Translations under genes and position numbers: made by a program | Notes under the pieces: model-generated | Told to the model about the DNA's origin: nothing | What the model saw: only the letters and a program-made list of their open reading frames with translations | The model's database searches: none | Shown here: positions 21,665 to 32,450 of the stretch, in pieces | Layout of the letters: each line of letters begins with the position of its first letter | How positions within the stretch are numbered: the stretch's first letter is position 1 | Assembly (NCBI GenBank): GCA_019055375.1 | Contig: JAHQIW010005944.1 | Span: 124,001 to 188,000 of the forward strand | Direction: 5' to 3' | Length of the DNA: 64,000 bases | Origin: Parelaphostrongylus tenuis | Lineage: Eukaryota > Nematoda > Chromadorea > Rhabditida > Metastrongylidae

Positions 21665-22261
21665 TTGTTGCAACCTTCCGTTTGTTTTTCGCCAATGTCC
21701 CAGTTGTAATCTCCATTGTCGATTTGAGTGACGATGTTTCTACACCACTCTTGGATACGATCAAAGCCTTCTGGCCTTCCGAACAATGATTTAGTTTTAT
21801 TGTGAATTTGTCATTCTTTGAAACACGATAAATTACTTTGACAAAACTTTTTTTTCCGAAAAGCACGCAGACTTTGAAAAAAATTCTGAAGCGTCGGAGA
21901 GATTTCCCATTTTCATCAAGAAGTCACATGTGATTTATGCAGCGAATTGGTATTACAGCTGTACTCACACTCTAGCCGACTAGAAGTGCTCAATCAGTGT
22001 GGGACCCAATATTCTTCGATTGGTACAAAGATCGAAAGAGTTCCTTCCGAAAGCCGATTATACCATTATGACTGGATAGTTGCTCTTTATCTAAGGATTA
22101 AAAGTTCATTACAACAAAGCTCTTACCCAGTTAGAATTTTTCGAATGAGGAACAAAATCTTATTTTGTCGGGAATGGCACCGCCATAATTGAACAGTACC
22201 GAGTTTTGTTCACTATGTGCAAGAAGAGTGCATGAAATCCAAAGATTTACGTCAGTATTTG

Positions 22262-22930
22262 AATTATCACCTGTATCACCTGTCGTCCCGTAGATTGTCG
22301 AGTGACTCGAACGCGTGTCAGCAACACTTCCATTTTTCCCTGTCGCGTGCAAAAGTAACCCAGTGGGCCCTCCTCGCTCCAGGGATTCGCTGAGTATCAT
22401 ATCTCTCTTCTATAGCTTTCGTGAAGAAATCGGGCCAACGGGTAGGTGGTCTTCCTGTAGAGCGCTTGATGACCCGAGGAATCCAGTCGATAACGGCTCT
22501 CGTCCATCGGTTGTCGTCGAAGCGCATCACGTGTCCGACTCACTTTATTTCCGGTATCCCAGCGTGTAGGACGACGTCTCTGATTTTCGATCGTTTACGT
22601 AGGTCGGAACTTCTCACCTGGTCTCTCATTTGCGAAATAGGGGATACTCCTAGCACCGATCTTTCGACGGCGCGTTCAATAACGCCAAGTGATCTCTCAT
22701 TCTGCTTAGGCAGCGACCAGGTTTCTGCAGCATACGTTAGGACAAGGACAATCGTCGAGTCGAAAAGGTGGACACAGAGTCGGATGTTCATAGTACTCTT
22801 CACTACATCTTTGATGCTTTTGAACGTTCCCAAACGGCTCGTTTCCTTCTGCTCAACTCTAGAGCTAGGTCGTCCATCATGTTGACTTCACGACCTAGAT
22901 AGACGTAACTAGAGCATTCGGTGTTTTTCA
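22262..22930 (-). mobile_element. RTE-B, 3' end of an RTE-type LINE
   Basis: Minus strand: SSYVYLGREVNMMDDLALEL near 22900, then LFDSTIVLVLTYAAETWSLP, ERSLGVIERAVERSVLGVS, SDLRKRSKIRDVVLHAGIP, VMRFDDNRWTRAVIDWIPR, STGRPPTRWPDFFTKAI and WVTFARDREKWKCC. This is the conserved C-terminal domain after the RT in RTE elements. It ends with a GACAGGTGATACAGGTGATA-type tail near 22262. 5'-truncated; about three frame breaks. Confidence 0.88.
22318..22833 (-). pseudogene. RTE-B ORF C-terminal domain
   Basis: Two open pieces, 22540-22833 and 22318-22530, in different frames make up the post-RT domain. Both are close in sequence to the same region of RTE-A, so one family is present. No RT motif is left. 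Confidence 0.85.
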
Positions 22931-23225
22931 GTGACTTCCCAAACACTCGACTGTACTAAACTTTAATTGGATCCAGCAGACCTCTACGAAGCGCAAGGCC
23001 ACTTTTAACACGCGTTTAAACGTCTAACCGCAACTTTGGAACGCCTCACGGCTATCAAAGCAAAACAAAATGATATCGTTCTATTGGGAAGATTCGTGAA
23101 CCATCGGATTTGCCATATAACTTCTTTTCTACGCGCCAAATAGTACGATCAGGTGTTTAGGATGTAGACTGAAAAGCAGTCACTGGTCGATTTCAAGAAA
23201 CAAGCTTCTCTCTGCTCTTCTAAAA

Positions 23226-23306
23226 GAGACTGCTCTTCAAATCCGAAACTTGACGGACCGATGGCACAAAGTCGTAGAGAGCGTTGCTCCATATCTTGAA
23301 AAATAG
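23226..23306 (+). pseudogene. Mariner-like transposase C-terminus (second remnant)
   Basis: TALQIRNLTDRWHKVVESVA then PYLEK and stop: the same terminal signature as at 7313-7422 (IRNL-x-DR-x-x-KVV). Followed by AACTTTCTTTTCAACCTAAT, similar to the 3' flank of the first remnant. Confidence 0.6.
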
Positions 23307-23825
23307 TTATTATCGTTTTTCTTTGGAATTCAAGCATGAATTTATAATTTTTTGCAAGTGTCCAAAACTTTCTTTTCAACCTAATATATTCGTCTGGGGC
23401 TTTGGGATTTCGGCTGCCAAGCGGTTTGGACGGCGACGAAGAGAGGTTGGCGGAAGCGTGGTCTAGTTCTATGTGGTAGTTTTCTATGTGATTTGTACAT
23501 CTTTCTCCGATAGGTAGGGTTTCATTGTCACTAGGTAGTTAAAAATTTATGAAGGGATTTTTATAAGGCTTTTTTTAGTAGACACAACGCTGACTGTTTC
23601 TTTCTAAGCCTTATCATCAAAGGGGAAAAAACGAGTGCACGTTTTGTGTATATTTATGCACACCTCAGGCATATTAATATTCTATATCTTAGGCCAATAA
23701 CGAGTACTCTCTGCTATAGTAAGAGAAGAATGAATTGCCGAGTAAACTATAACATTGTCATATTCTACTTCGAAGATCAACATAACTCATCCTATTTTCA
23801 TGTACTCTCGTTGCATATGAAAGAT

Positions 23826-24124
23826 AAAAGGATAAAGCTTTCAGCGTTGACCATTCCCTGAGAGATGCGTCATGCATTCGTCTCAAATTTTCAACTGCGC
23901 TTGAGATGGTTGAATGCGCATATGGCTTTTACAATACCTCGCGTGGTTTCCCACTGTACCGTGTCGGTGCAGGTTTTCTTGCCAGACAAGTTTTGGGATC
24001 GTGTCTGATACCAATGTACCGACCCCGGAGGGATGGGTGGTTCGTGAGCCATAAGCGCGAGATTGAACCTTGACCTCGTGTGCGACGCAGAGCATCTCTA
24101 ACTACTGTGCCACGTGCGCTCTCT
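23826..24124 (-). mobile_element. SINE-1 copy
   Basis: Minus strand: GAGCGCACGTGGCACAGTAG head (box A), box B-like GGTTCAATCTCGCGC, TTGGTATCAGACACGAT, ATGCATGACGCATCTCTCAG, GCTTTATCCTTTTATC tail. Near full length, about 80% to the 54079-54381 copy. Confidence 0.88.
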
Positions 24125-24184
24125 CATTGCATTTAGTGCACAAATGGTGGAAAACAATCGCCTGTTTTTGAAACCCCGTAATAA

Positions 24185-24390
24185 ACATTGAAAATAATTT
24201 TGAAGAAAAAAGAATGCCTAAACTCTAAGCGAGGTTGATACGCCAAGGACATACACAGGTTTTACGAAGGTCTTGCCTTCTTCGTAAGTGACTCACGTCC
24301 AACATCAAGAACTGCATCATAGCAAGGAGGGAGGCGCATGTATTGACGGCGCAGTGTGCAATGACACTGGTCCATCACCATATCTCACTC
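24185..24390 (-). repeat. H3 repeat, decayed copy
   Basis: The reverse complement aligns with 39729-39930: GGTGATGGACCAGTGTCATTG, GCGCCTCCCTCC, hammerhead remnant CTTACGAAGAAGGCAAGACC and TTCGTAAAACCTGTGTATG (24243-24298), CAACCTCGCTTAG, and the tail AAAATTATTTTCAATGTTT. Two core bases of the ribozyme are lost, but the cleavage-site A missing from the other copy is present here. Confidence 0.65.
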
Positions 24391-24409
24391 GATGGATCTC
24401 GGGTGGCAG

Positions 24410-25530
24410 AACAAAATGCGATTGATTTACATGCTCGGACAAGTGTTTTTTTGGCTAATTCACGGGCGGTGGGGTGAGGTGCAGGGGCGGGTCGGCGTGG
24501 ACATCAATACATGGCGACTTATTGGGGTGTACTTGATTAGAAAGTGTTTCTCCATTTTGGAAGTAACTACTGATTGATCGCCTTACTCTGATACGTAAAG
24601 AAGTAACAACTAAGTTCCGCGTCCAATGTAAAACATAATTTTCCTTGATTTTTTAACGTCATAAAAGAGTTTTATAATAGAATCGGCCATGTATAGCGCT
24701 GCGTCGAGATATGAGCTTTTGAATGATTGCTAACACTCTTTATGGAAACTTCTGTTTAGCGTTGGGTATAAAAAGGATAAAGCTCTCGGCGTTGATCGCT
24801 ATGCGTTCGATTTCAATTTTTTACTTCGTTTGAGTTGACTGAATGCACATCTGGCCTTTACAATGACTCGCGGTGGCCTCCCGCTGAACCCAGTCAGTGC
24901 TGCTTAGCCTTCCAGACAAGTCTGAGACCTGTCTGGTACCAGCTTACCGACCCCGGAAGGATGGATGGCTTGGTGAGCCATGAGCGCGAGATCGAACCAG
25001 TGACCTCGTGTGCGACGCAGGGCACCTCTAACCACTGCGCCACATGCGCTCCTAGTGTAGGGTATATGCTTGGAAATACGTGCTAACAAACGGGAACGAA
25101 TCGTCATTAGCCCCAGAAAGCGCGCTGGTTTAAGCGGTGCAGAAAAGAAATCGTTCACGATGACATTAGTCGAGGTTGAAATGCATTGCACACAGGTGGC
25201 TGCCAGGTCGACTCGGCGGGATGGTGAAGGGTGTCAACTGGGTGAAGTTGGTCTTATTTAATTGCGACAAACTGATGGTTACCATTCACGACTGTTTTTG
25301 AATCATTACTCTATAAAACTTATTTTGAACGAATTAGCACCTATGAGTAGACGATGATTTAGAGCTCCAAGCTATCGCATGGCACGACTTTAAAGAAGAG
25401 TATTTTTAAAAAGTAGCTATTTCGCTGCCTTCATCGCTTGGCTCATATGAGCTCGCTGCAGTTGAATGAAGCGGTCGCCCTCAAACACACCAGCGGTGGA
25501 GGAAGTGGAGAATCAGCGCCGCTGCTAAAA
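24410..25530 (+). repeat. R5 copy 2, interrupted by a SINE-1
   Basis: 24410-24560 (GGCTAATTCACGGGCGGTGG), 24590-24770 and 25052-25530 (TTGGAAATACGTGC; GCTTGGCTCATATGAGCTCG) align inverted with 33650-34950 and partly with R5 copy 1. Confidence 0.7.
24771..25051 (-). mobile_element. SINE-1 copy inside R5
   Basis: Minus strand: GAGCGCATGTGGCGCAGTGG head, GGTTCGATCTCGCGC box B, GGTACCAGACAGGTCTCAG, CAGTCATTGTAAAGGCC, GCTTTATCCTTTTTATACC end. Flanking GTTGGGTATA and GTAGGGTATA (one mismatch) look like a target duplication. Comparison with the uninterrupted R5 at 18900-18930 confirms the insertion. Confidence 0.92.
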
Positions 25531-26559
25531 TCTCATTCAATACTTGTGCATTTTATTCATATCTTATGCCATTATTTTGGGAAAGGTCTACATACATTTG
25601 AGATTGGGGTGTAATTCATTCCAACAGGCATAAGTGCTCTACCGTGGCCACTGCAGTATCGGGATATTTTGTCGCCAGACGTGCGTTGCTTGCGAGCTGT
25701 TTTTTCTATCGTGCTTCTTTTTTTGGAATAATGGTCAGTTATTTGGTGCTCTTTCAGCACAGTTTTATATTATGTCTATTTCCTTGGAAATCAGTGAATG
25801 AATATTTATCCTCATTCGCCGGCCAAAATTTTTTCATAGAACATTCAGTAGCCATTCGATAGCTTGAATCTCTGTTCGAGCCATACGTAGCCGGTTTTTC
25901 GAAATACCCTATTATCACCTGTATCATCTGTCGTCCGTTGATCGTCGAGTGATCGAGCGGGTAGCAGCAACACATCCATGTTTCCCTATCGCGTGCAAGA
26001 GTAGCCCACTGGGTCTTTCTCGCTCTAAAGATTCGCTGAGCATCATATGTTTCTTCTGTAGCTTTCTTGAAGAAATCGAATCAAGGAGTTGGTAGTCTTC
26101 CTGTAGAGCGCTTGATGTCCCGAGGAGTCCAGTTGCTAAGGCCTCTCCTCCATCGGTTGCTATTGAAGCGCATCACGTGTCCGGCCCACCCTATTTTCGA
26201 TGTCGTGGCGTTTAGATCGTCGTCTCTGATCTTCGATAGTTAATGTAGGTCGAAACTTCAGGTCCTTTCTCTCTTTTGTGAGATACGAGATACTCCTAGA
26301 ATCGACCTTCCGACTGCGCGTTCGATAATGCCAAGTGATCTTTCATCTTACACACGTAGCGGCCAGGTTTCTGCTGCATACGCTAGGGCAGGATAATCGT
26401 CGAGTCGCAAAGGTGGGCACGGAGTCGGATGTTCTTAGTTTTCTTCACTAAATCTTCGATGCTCTTAAACGTTCTCCAAGCCGTTCGCTTCCTGCTGGTC
26501 AACTCTGGAGCTTGGTCTTCAACACGTTAATTTCACTACTGAGATAGACATAACTGAAT

Positions 26560-27576
26560 CATTCGGAGATGTTCGTTCTTTTAAGCGTGAATGGAGCATC
26601 CAAAACCCAACCGTTCCTTATAAACATCGTTTTCGTTAGATTTAGTTGAAAACCACTCTTTCCGCAGGAGTTATCGAAACGGTCAACATCCGTTCCGCTT
26701 GTCTGATGTTTGGTGTTATGAGGACGACATCGTCAGCAAAGCGAAGATGGTTTAATTGTCGACCGTCATTTTTCACTCCTATATCGTTTCCATTCTCATG
26801 TTTCGTACTATCGCCTTGTCGAACCCCTCTTCTTACGTCAATGGTGATATTGCTGTAGAATGGAGATATTTTAAGTTCTTAATTTCTATAAAGCTCACAA
26901 AGGATCATTATGTACCGAGTAGGGACGCCCTGGTTATCCAGGGCCTCTATAACCGCTTCTGCTCCCACTGGATCAAAGGCTTTCTGCAGATCGATGAAAG
27001 TGAGACAGAGTGGTTGTTTGTATTTTCGTGAAACTTCAATGAGTCTTGTAATCGTTTGGATGTGGTCTAGGGTACTCAATCCTTTCGGAACCCTGCTTGC
27101 TCGCATGGCTGTCCTACGTTCAGTGTTCTGTCAATCCTGTTTAGGATGACTCGAGTAAACTGTTTATATATAACGGACAGCAAGCAGATTGGGTGATAAT
27201 TGCCTATGTCGTAAAGGACTCCTTTCTTGAACAACAATACGATCTTGTTAGATTTTCGCTGAATGGGGACCTTGCATTCTGACATGTAGCGAGTTAGGAG
27301 CCGAGCCAGGGTGTCATTGAAAACTGGAGACAGGTTCATCAAGTGCTCTGGTCTAATTCTTTCTGAACCGGGTGTTGTTCTGTTTTTCACCGACAATACA
27401 GCATGTCGGATTTCGGAAGGGACGACCGGTGTAACGACATATTTACTCTCTTTCAATTTATATAACGGTAAAAGAACATAGTTAGCAATAAAATCCGAGT
27501 AGTAATGGCAGATGATTTTCCCAACAGCCTTTCTGGAAGCTGTAAGTGTCCTGTCACGGCACCAGAGTGCAAACAT
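26560..27576 (-). pseudogene. RTE-A reverse transcriptase
   Basis: 27576-27076: SKYVVTPVVPSEIRHAVLSV, TTPGSERIRPEHL (GPD motif as GSE), KIVLLFKKGVLYDIGNYHPI CLLSV, QAGFRKD. A frameshift leads to 27106-26879: STLDHIQTITRLIEVSRKYK, QPLCLTFIDLQKAFDPVGAE (motif A). Then VRRGVRQGD (motif B) and LRFADDVVLITPN (catalytic FADD). About 20-25 residues that normally separate the last two motifs are deleted. Inactive, but all signature motifs are legible. Confidence 0.9.
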
Positions 27577-27583
27577 CTTCGTC

Positions 27584-27823
27584 CTATAATTGGCGAAGTC
27601 CTCGCTGGGCCTTGCGAATGCTCTTTTCAGCTTCTGCAGCTTTTGCCATTACTGCTGCTTGTCTCTCTTTGAGGCCCTCTTTTATCTCTTCGCTGCAGCG
27701 TTTTGCAAGTTCGGATGTAAGGTTTCGGTTGCCTGTAACTCGTGTGATTCCACATTGACAAATCAGCTTGAGTGTCTGTGGAGACAAGCATTTCTTCGTG
27801 AGCTTAGGACTCCTGGCGTTCAC
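27584..27823 (-). pseudogene. RTE-A linker between endonuclease and RT
   Basis: 79 residues open: VNARSPKLTKKCLSPQTLKL, ICQCGITRVTGNRN, LTSELAKRCSEEIKEGLKER, QAAVMAKAAEAEKSIRKAQR. The helical, Arg/Lys/Glu-rich segment with a GN-R-L-T-SELAK-CR sequence is usual in nematode RTE polyproteins. Confidence 0.8.
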
Positions 27824-27910
27824 AGCGTTAGCGTGGAGATATCCAATGAGCTGATCGTATTCTTCGTCGATGTTGTCGACAAAGGTATCTTCCGAAGAGC
27901 CGACTAATGG

Positions 27911-28656
27911 ATTTGAATCATCTTAGTTTATGGTAGTTCTGGGAAATCGTTGTTTGATTTTAGCTGCTTTCTCTCCTCTCCGCGAAAAGCGGAACGTTAC
28001 GCGAAGGAGGCGATGGTCTGATCCCGTGCAGAACTTAGGAACAACAGCGACATCGGTCATGCAAAAGCTTCGATTTACTGAAATGTGATTTATTTTGTTA
28101 GGGTACTCTCCATTGAGAGACTCTCACGTCTATAGCTGAGAAGGAGGCTTTTCGAATCGAGAGTTACCATGGATGGTTTGAGTCGCCATGTTAAACTCAC
28201 ATAGCCTCTCACCCTGTTCTTTTCATTCTAGTCCGTGGGTCCCAATGTGATGTTCTCCAGACGTTCCTCTAGGTCCAATTTTTGCACTGAAATCTCCTAC
28301 CATGAGCTTTAATCATGTATGATCTTCTTTGAAGAATTCTTCAAGGTCCATATTGAATGCTTCGACTTTGTCTTCGTCATAGCTTGATATTGGTGCGTAA
28401 ACAAGGAAGATGGTCAAAGCCGGTATAGAATCACATCGTTCCAGCCGTAATCGTACGATGCGACTTGTTAGTTGTTTAAACGATTCGATGTCTAAGGTCA
28501 GTTCCGATTTGACAGGGACGCCAACCGCCGCCGGCACCTCTGGGATCGCATGCTCCGAGGAACAGTTCTTTTCCGTCGTCATAAACAGCGTGAGAGGATG
28601 GCGTCTTCTCATCTCAGCCAAGCCAGAGACGTCTTACCTTATCTTTCTGGCTTGAA
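27911..28656 (-). pseudogene. RTE-A endonuclease domain
   Basis: Open part 28313-28621: GLAEMRRRHPL, FKQLTSRIVRLRLERCDSIP, ALTIFLVYAPISSYDEDKVE, FNMDLEEFFKEDHT. Then in broken frame MVGDFSAKIGPRGTSGEHHI (GDFNA motif with N changed to S), GNSRFEKPPSQL and a terminal GSDHRLLRVTFRF (SDHRLL motif). This is the apurinic-type nuclease that nicks DNA for target-primed reverse transcription. Confidence 0.88.
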
Positions 28657-28883
28657 TATATAATGTAATACCCTACTATAAAATATAATGTAATAATATA
28701 CCTTTTCATAATGATGTGAAATCTGAAGCACATATATGTTTAACACGACTTCGCTTTTCTTTTCATATCTACATATCTAAGATATAGACTGATTGCAAAA
28801 CACCAGGAAGATAGGTTTTTTTGCTCAACAACAGCTGAGATTATAAATCTTTTTCCAAGGATATGGTTTTTTCTTTAGAAAAA

Positions 28884-29165
28884 GTCAAGAAAATAGGAAG
28901 CATTAGCGTTAATCTTGCTAAAATCATTCATACAAAAGTTTCATCAGCGATATTTCATCATTTCTCGATGATAATAATTTTCTGAGAACTTAGCTAACCC
29001 AAATTTGTATTGGAGCACGCGCCACTTTTCGTAGCCGTCCAAAAGGCGCATCCAGCTGAGGATCATCAAGGCCCTTATCATCCTTAAAGGGTTATCTTCG
29101 ATAAAGAGGCATCTAGAACCTCATCTTTAACTTCCATACGTGACGTAGATGGAACTTCAGATGCT
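28884..29165 (+). repeat. R1 repeat, copy 3
   Basis: Direct match to 18410-18690. The preceding 28770-28840 (GACTGATTGCAAAACACCAGG) matches 11980-12040, so in copy 1 the two halves have opposite relative orientation, a sign of an old rearrangement. Confidence 0.65.
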
Positions 29166-29239
29166 TTATTTCATCCGCGAGAAGCAGGATACTCTTACGA
29201 TCGACCATTGGACTGCGTGTTCAATAATATTTTGTGATC

Positions 29240-29630
29240 TTATTTTAATTTAATTTGAGTCTCGTTGACAGTCTCATCGGCTGCAAAAGTTGGAGGGTAG
29301 CGACTGACGATACCGGCTTTGTTTTGAAGTCCATGTTCGAGAAGGCAAACGTCATGCCAAGGTGATAGGATTTTGTATGGCTGTATGATAATGGTCTTGC
29401 CTCCGACATTTCGGAACGGAAACGTCTCTTCGCAAATGAAGAAAACCTTGTCGTTTGATTTCCCCTTACACGCTTCTAACGCAGTCAGCTGCGTTTTTCA
29501 GGTTAAGTAGCGCGCACGTTCGTCTTGTCCGTTTCCAATGACGTCAGGATGAACTCAAGATTTGACCGGCTCGTACCATTCATTTCACCGCTAAATTTCG
29601 TATGCGGTAGCACTCAGTGTGTAACGTGCT
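29240..29630 (-). pseudogene. Unrecognised coding-like ORF (no Met start), probably exon or broken gene
   Basis: Minus frame 29488-29240: KTQLTALEACKGKSNDKVFF, ICEETFPFRNVGGKTIIIQP, YKILSPWHDVCLLEHGLQNK, AGIVSRYPPTFAADETVNET, QIKLK, stop. Composition and codon pattern look like real protein. Upstream (29620-29500) two other frames continue a similar style (SNLEFILTSLETDKTNVR; LLNLKNAADCVRS), so either frameshifts or introns separate them. AAAACGCAG just before 29488 could be an acceptor. I do not recognise the family. Confidence 0.4.
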
Positions 29631-29697
29631 GAAAGAGAACGCGTGTTGGATAACTACAGTGGTTCTCTAAAATTGAATGTCATCCATGTCGGAACTT

Positions 29698-31285
29698 CCC
29701 TCTGTTCGTCATCACACCAGACGGTGGTGAGCTGTGATGGATCACAGGGAGATTTGCCACCCAACGAGTGGCTGGTATCAAGGAGGGGAGATGGAAGTGC
29801 TTTTTACGTTTGCTCCGGTTGAGCTGGTTTGACTGGAAACATGGAGCTTCTTCCCAGCCTGAAAGGCCGTGATGAGAGGATGAATCATCTGGTGCACTTT
29901 GTAGTCCGACACCTGTAACACTCCCCAACCACCTTGCAGCTGTAAGCCTTCCAGGGCTTCTCAATAATTGAATAAATCTTTGGACGACTTATCCCGGCAG
30001 GCCTTTCCATAGTGTAAAGGCGAGATGATAGGCCACTGAAAAGGGAAAAAATTATGTATACAAGTTTTCTAGAAAGACAGTTCTAAGAGACTCCAAAAGG
30101 TGGAATGGGGGGAAAGTAGACTTTTGAATTGCAAGTCATAAGATAAGGCGCGTACTAAGGTGAAAGCAGATTCCACGAGAATTTTGTAGATATCACTACA
30201 ATAACTTAGCAGCATAATTTCTTGAATGCATTTTCACTGATAACGATATGACATATTTTGAGCCTATAGGTCTAGTGCTATATGGGCGCCTATTTCGTCC
30301 TATTGGGACTCATCAGTACCACCCTACCTCGGTTCCGTCGATCCCTTGAGGTGAAATAATCCTCTAAAGGATTTGACGCCGAGTAAAAACTAAGCACCCA
30401 AAGTAGGATGATGGTATTACCACCTCAAGGGATCGACGGAACCGAGGGAGGGTGCTCCCAATAAGAAAATAGGCGCCTATATAGCACTAGACCTATCGGC
30501 TCAAAATATGTCATATCCTTATCAGATTAAATCATTTTTAGCGGGTCTGTAAAAGAGCGGTTGATAGCAGAGTTATGCATTTTCACTGTTAAGAAAATTG
30601 TGTCTGATCATCAAGAAAGCATTGAATTGTTTGATAAATGTTGAGTTTACTCAAAAATAGATTTTGGGAGTTTCTTGGTGAAATACTAGAAGAAAACATC
30701 TGACATACTGAAGAAATTGTGTTACTACGACTGAAGATTATGCCAAGTAGACAAGCGATCTATTTGCATACCGCTATGCAAAACAAAGAGTCGTTGCCAA
30801 CTTCTTGAAAAAAAGACGGCTGCGCGTAATATAAGGTCTACACTAAAGGACGACCACCGAATACTGGACTTTCAAATGGGAATATTTCGACCCTCTCTTA
30901 GATGTAAGCAAGACAGGGCGTATACTTAACTCAGGGAGAGCGATCTGGGAGAATATGTCGTGTTGAGCATTTGGAATATCACCTTGAGAGGAAAATAATG
31001 GATTATAGTGAAGGCAATTCTGACGAAACATCGGTCGGTATCATCTTGTAATCTTCCAGGAACTCTTGCAATAACAGTCTCGTGTTTGCTTAACAAGGAA
31101 GCACTGATACATTGCTCCTAGATCTCGTTTTCCACGCTGATATAAGTGCTGCATTAAAAATATTGTATAACAATTTAGCTTATTATGCCCGATGTTTGCG
31201 TGGTAGCATAATAGAAGTTCCGTGAACAGGGTGGGAAGAAGAGAACTATGCATCAGATACGAACAGATCCATGCAGTTATATTTA
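29698..31285 (-). repeat. R4 copy 1, exon-bearing dispersed repeat, split by a foldback element
   Basis: Aligns with 58676-59895 over its whole length once 30240-30588 is removed. Landmarks: CACACCAGACGGTGG, GGCAGGCCTTTCC, GCATTTTCACTGTTAAGAAAAT, GACAAGCGATCTATT, GGCAATTCTGACGAAAC, CAGATACGAAC. About 75% identity. Minus-strand reading after TTTTCCCTTTTCAG near 30030 gives a coding-like stretch (29964-29680) in a frame different from the open one of copy 2. Confidence 0.8.
30240..30574. mobile_element. M1 foldback element with 14-bp target duplication
   Basis: Long inverted arms: 30240-30354 and 30421-30524 (outer ends ATATGACATATTTTGAGCC and its complement; inner ends CCGTCGATCCCTTGAGGTG and its complement), 66-bp loop with TTTGACGCCGAGTAAAAAC. 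ATGCATTTTCACTG occurs at 30226-30239 and 30575-30588. R4 copy 2 (near 59205) has it once: the empty site. About 50 bp right of the right arm are unique. No ORF, so non-autonomous. Confidence 0.9.
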
Positions 31286-31397
31286 ACATTCGTTGTAAAT
31301 GTATATTATACTTAAAATCGGCTTGATATGACGAGCTTAAGAAGTGGATTTGCAATACTAACGTCAATAACAGTCTCCTCACGCGCAAAAAATTCAA
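31041..31397 (-). other. Open frame in R4 copy 1, not conserved
   Basis: 118 codons with a hydrophobic start (RRLLLTLVLQIHFLSSSYQA). The homologous part of R4 copy 2 (59640-59890) does not keep this frame, and the first third lies outside the repeat. I list it because of its length, but think it is fortuitous. Confidence 0.15.
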
Positions 31398-31563
31398 ATT
31401 CTATGTTTGTTCCACGCAGTATCGGTCTTTGTGAATTTTAGAGAATTTCTTAGAAAAAGTTGCATAAGAAAGTCACACTGCAGCGCTAGATATAGTGCAT
31501 AAAATTTTAATTTACACAGCGGATATAAAATGATGTCGATGGACAAAACTGGGAATTGGGAAG

Positions 31564-31700
31564 TGTAGAAAGAGTAATGGCAAAATGGGCGTCAGAAGCG
31601 CAAAGGGTTAGATCACGCGCTCTTGGATAGAGTGAGATGTGGGTTTAAGTTCCACCTGATGTAAAAAGTTTTGTACATCACTCTACATGGCTGGGTATAT
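31564..31700 (+). mobile_element. SINE-2 copy
   Basis: GTAGAAAGAGTAATGGC, then a tRNA-like unit GGCGTCAGAAGCGCAAAGGG (box A) ... GTGGGTTTAAGTTCCACC (box B), then TTTTGTACATCACTCTACATGG. The same order is at 42441-42575. No target duplication found. Confidence 0.7.
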
Positions 31701-31796
31701 AGATAGATACATAGGTAAGTATAGGCGTCTATAGCATAGGTATATTGATATGAAAAGAAGCGCGAGGTTGTGAAAAACATAATTTTGCTTCACATT

Positions 31797-31880
31797 TTAC
31801 TTCGTTGTAATAGGGTATTTTGAAAAACCGGTTACGTATGGCACGAGTGAGGGATTTGAGCTTTTTAATGATTATTAAAA
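31797..31880 (+). repeat. R7, unoccupied relative of the RTE-A insertion site
   Basis: GTAATAGGGTATTTTGAAAA and CCGGTTACGTATGGC match the sequence immediately 3' of RTE-A (25912-25870, inverse). It shows what the site looked like without the LINE. Confidence 0.6.
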
Positions 31881-32269
31881 GTTCTACGAAATTGTCCAGT
31901 GAATGAGGTCAAATATCCATTGACTGATTCTCAACGTAATATAAAAATATGGTGAAGAGTAAGCTCGTAAGCAAATAGTTGCAAACTATCTGAGAAACAA
32001 ATGTGAAGGAAAAGGAAAATTCGAAAAGAGAATGGATCGTAGAGAAGCTGAGAATTATGTGCGCATTATAGAAATGGAGTCTAATGTGGACACATAACTG
32101 TGACTTAGTGCGGTAAAATGCGATGTATCACTTCTCATATAACAAGGATGGCAACTTCAGAAATGTCTTGAGTTAGTTTTGGGACGCCAGTATAGCCTAG
32201 TACCGAACAAAACATAAAGCGTTCAGTGAATTACGTCCAATGCACATATTGTCTGATAACATGATAACA

Positions 32270-32450
32270 TGATAAGATGTTTCAACCTGTTATGAGGTCT
32301 CGTGCGGCACTTAGACATTACTAGACAGGCGCCTCGCCCTTCCAGGCTCCCAGTACGGTGCGCTTCGGTTCACCCTAGCCCTCGGTGATATACCCCTTTA
32401 TATGAAGGAATTGACGCCGAATAATAAATTAACGCACGTCAGGTGACAAA
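32270..32450. repeat. M1-related fragment
   Basis: CAACCTGTTATGAGGTCTCG, CGGTTCACC and GGAATTGACGCCGAATAATA resemble the arm and loop of the 30240-30574 element. Only one arm is recognisable. Confidence 0.45.

Larger units (their letters stand above)
25912..28666 (-). mobile_element. RTE-A, RTE-type LINE, best-preserved copy
   Basis: Minus strand, in order: APE-type endonuclease (28660-27910), linker (to 27584), RT (27576 to about 26560), C-terminal domain (to about 25930), tail GACAGATGATACAGGTGATA. The 5' end starts a little inside the endonuclease. AATACCCTA flanks both ends (25903-25911 and 28667-28675), extendable to 12 bp with one mismatch, as expected for a target duplication. The same pre-insertion sequence occurs near 31808. 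Coding is broken by several frameshifts, one internal deletion and stops. Confidence 0.92.

Noticed and set aside
22315..22885. Plus-strand ORFs over RTE-B and RTE-A (also 26646-27031, 27546-27907, 28410-28655)
   Set aside because: Antisense shadows of RTE coding sequence on the minus strand.
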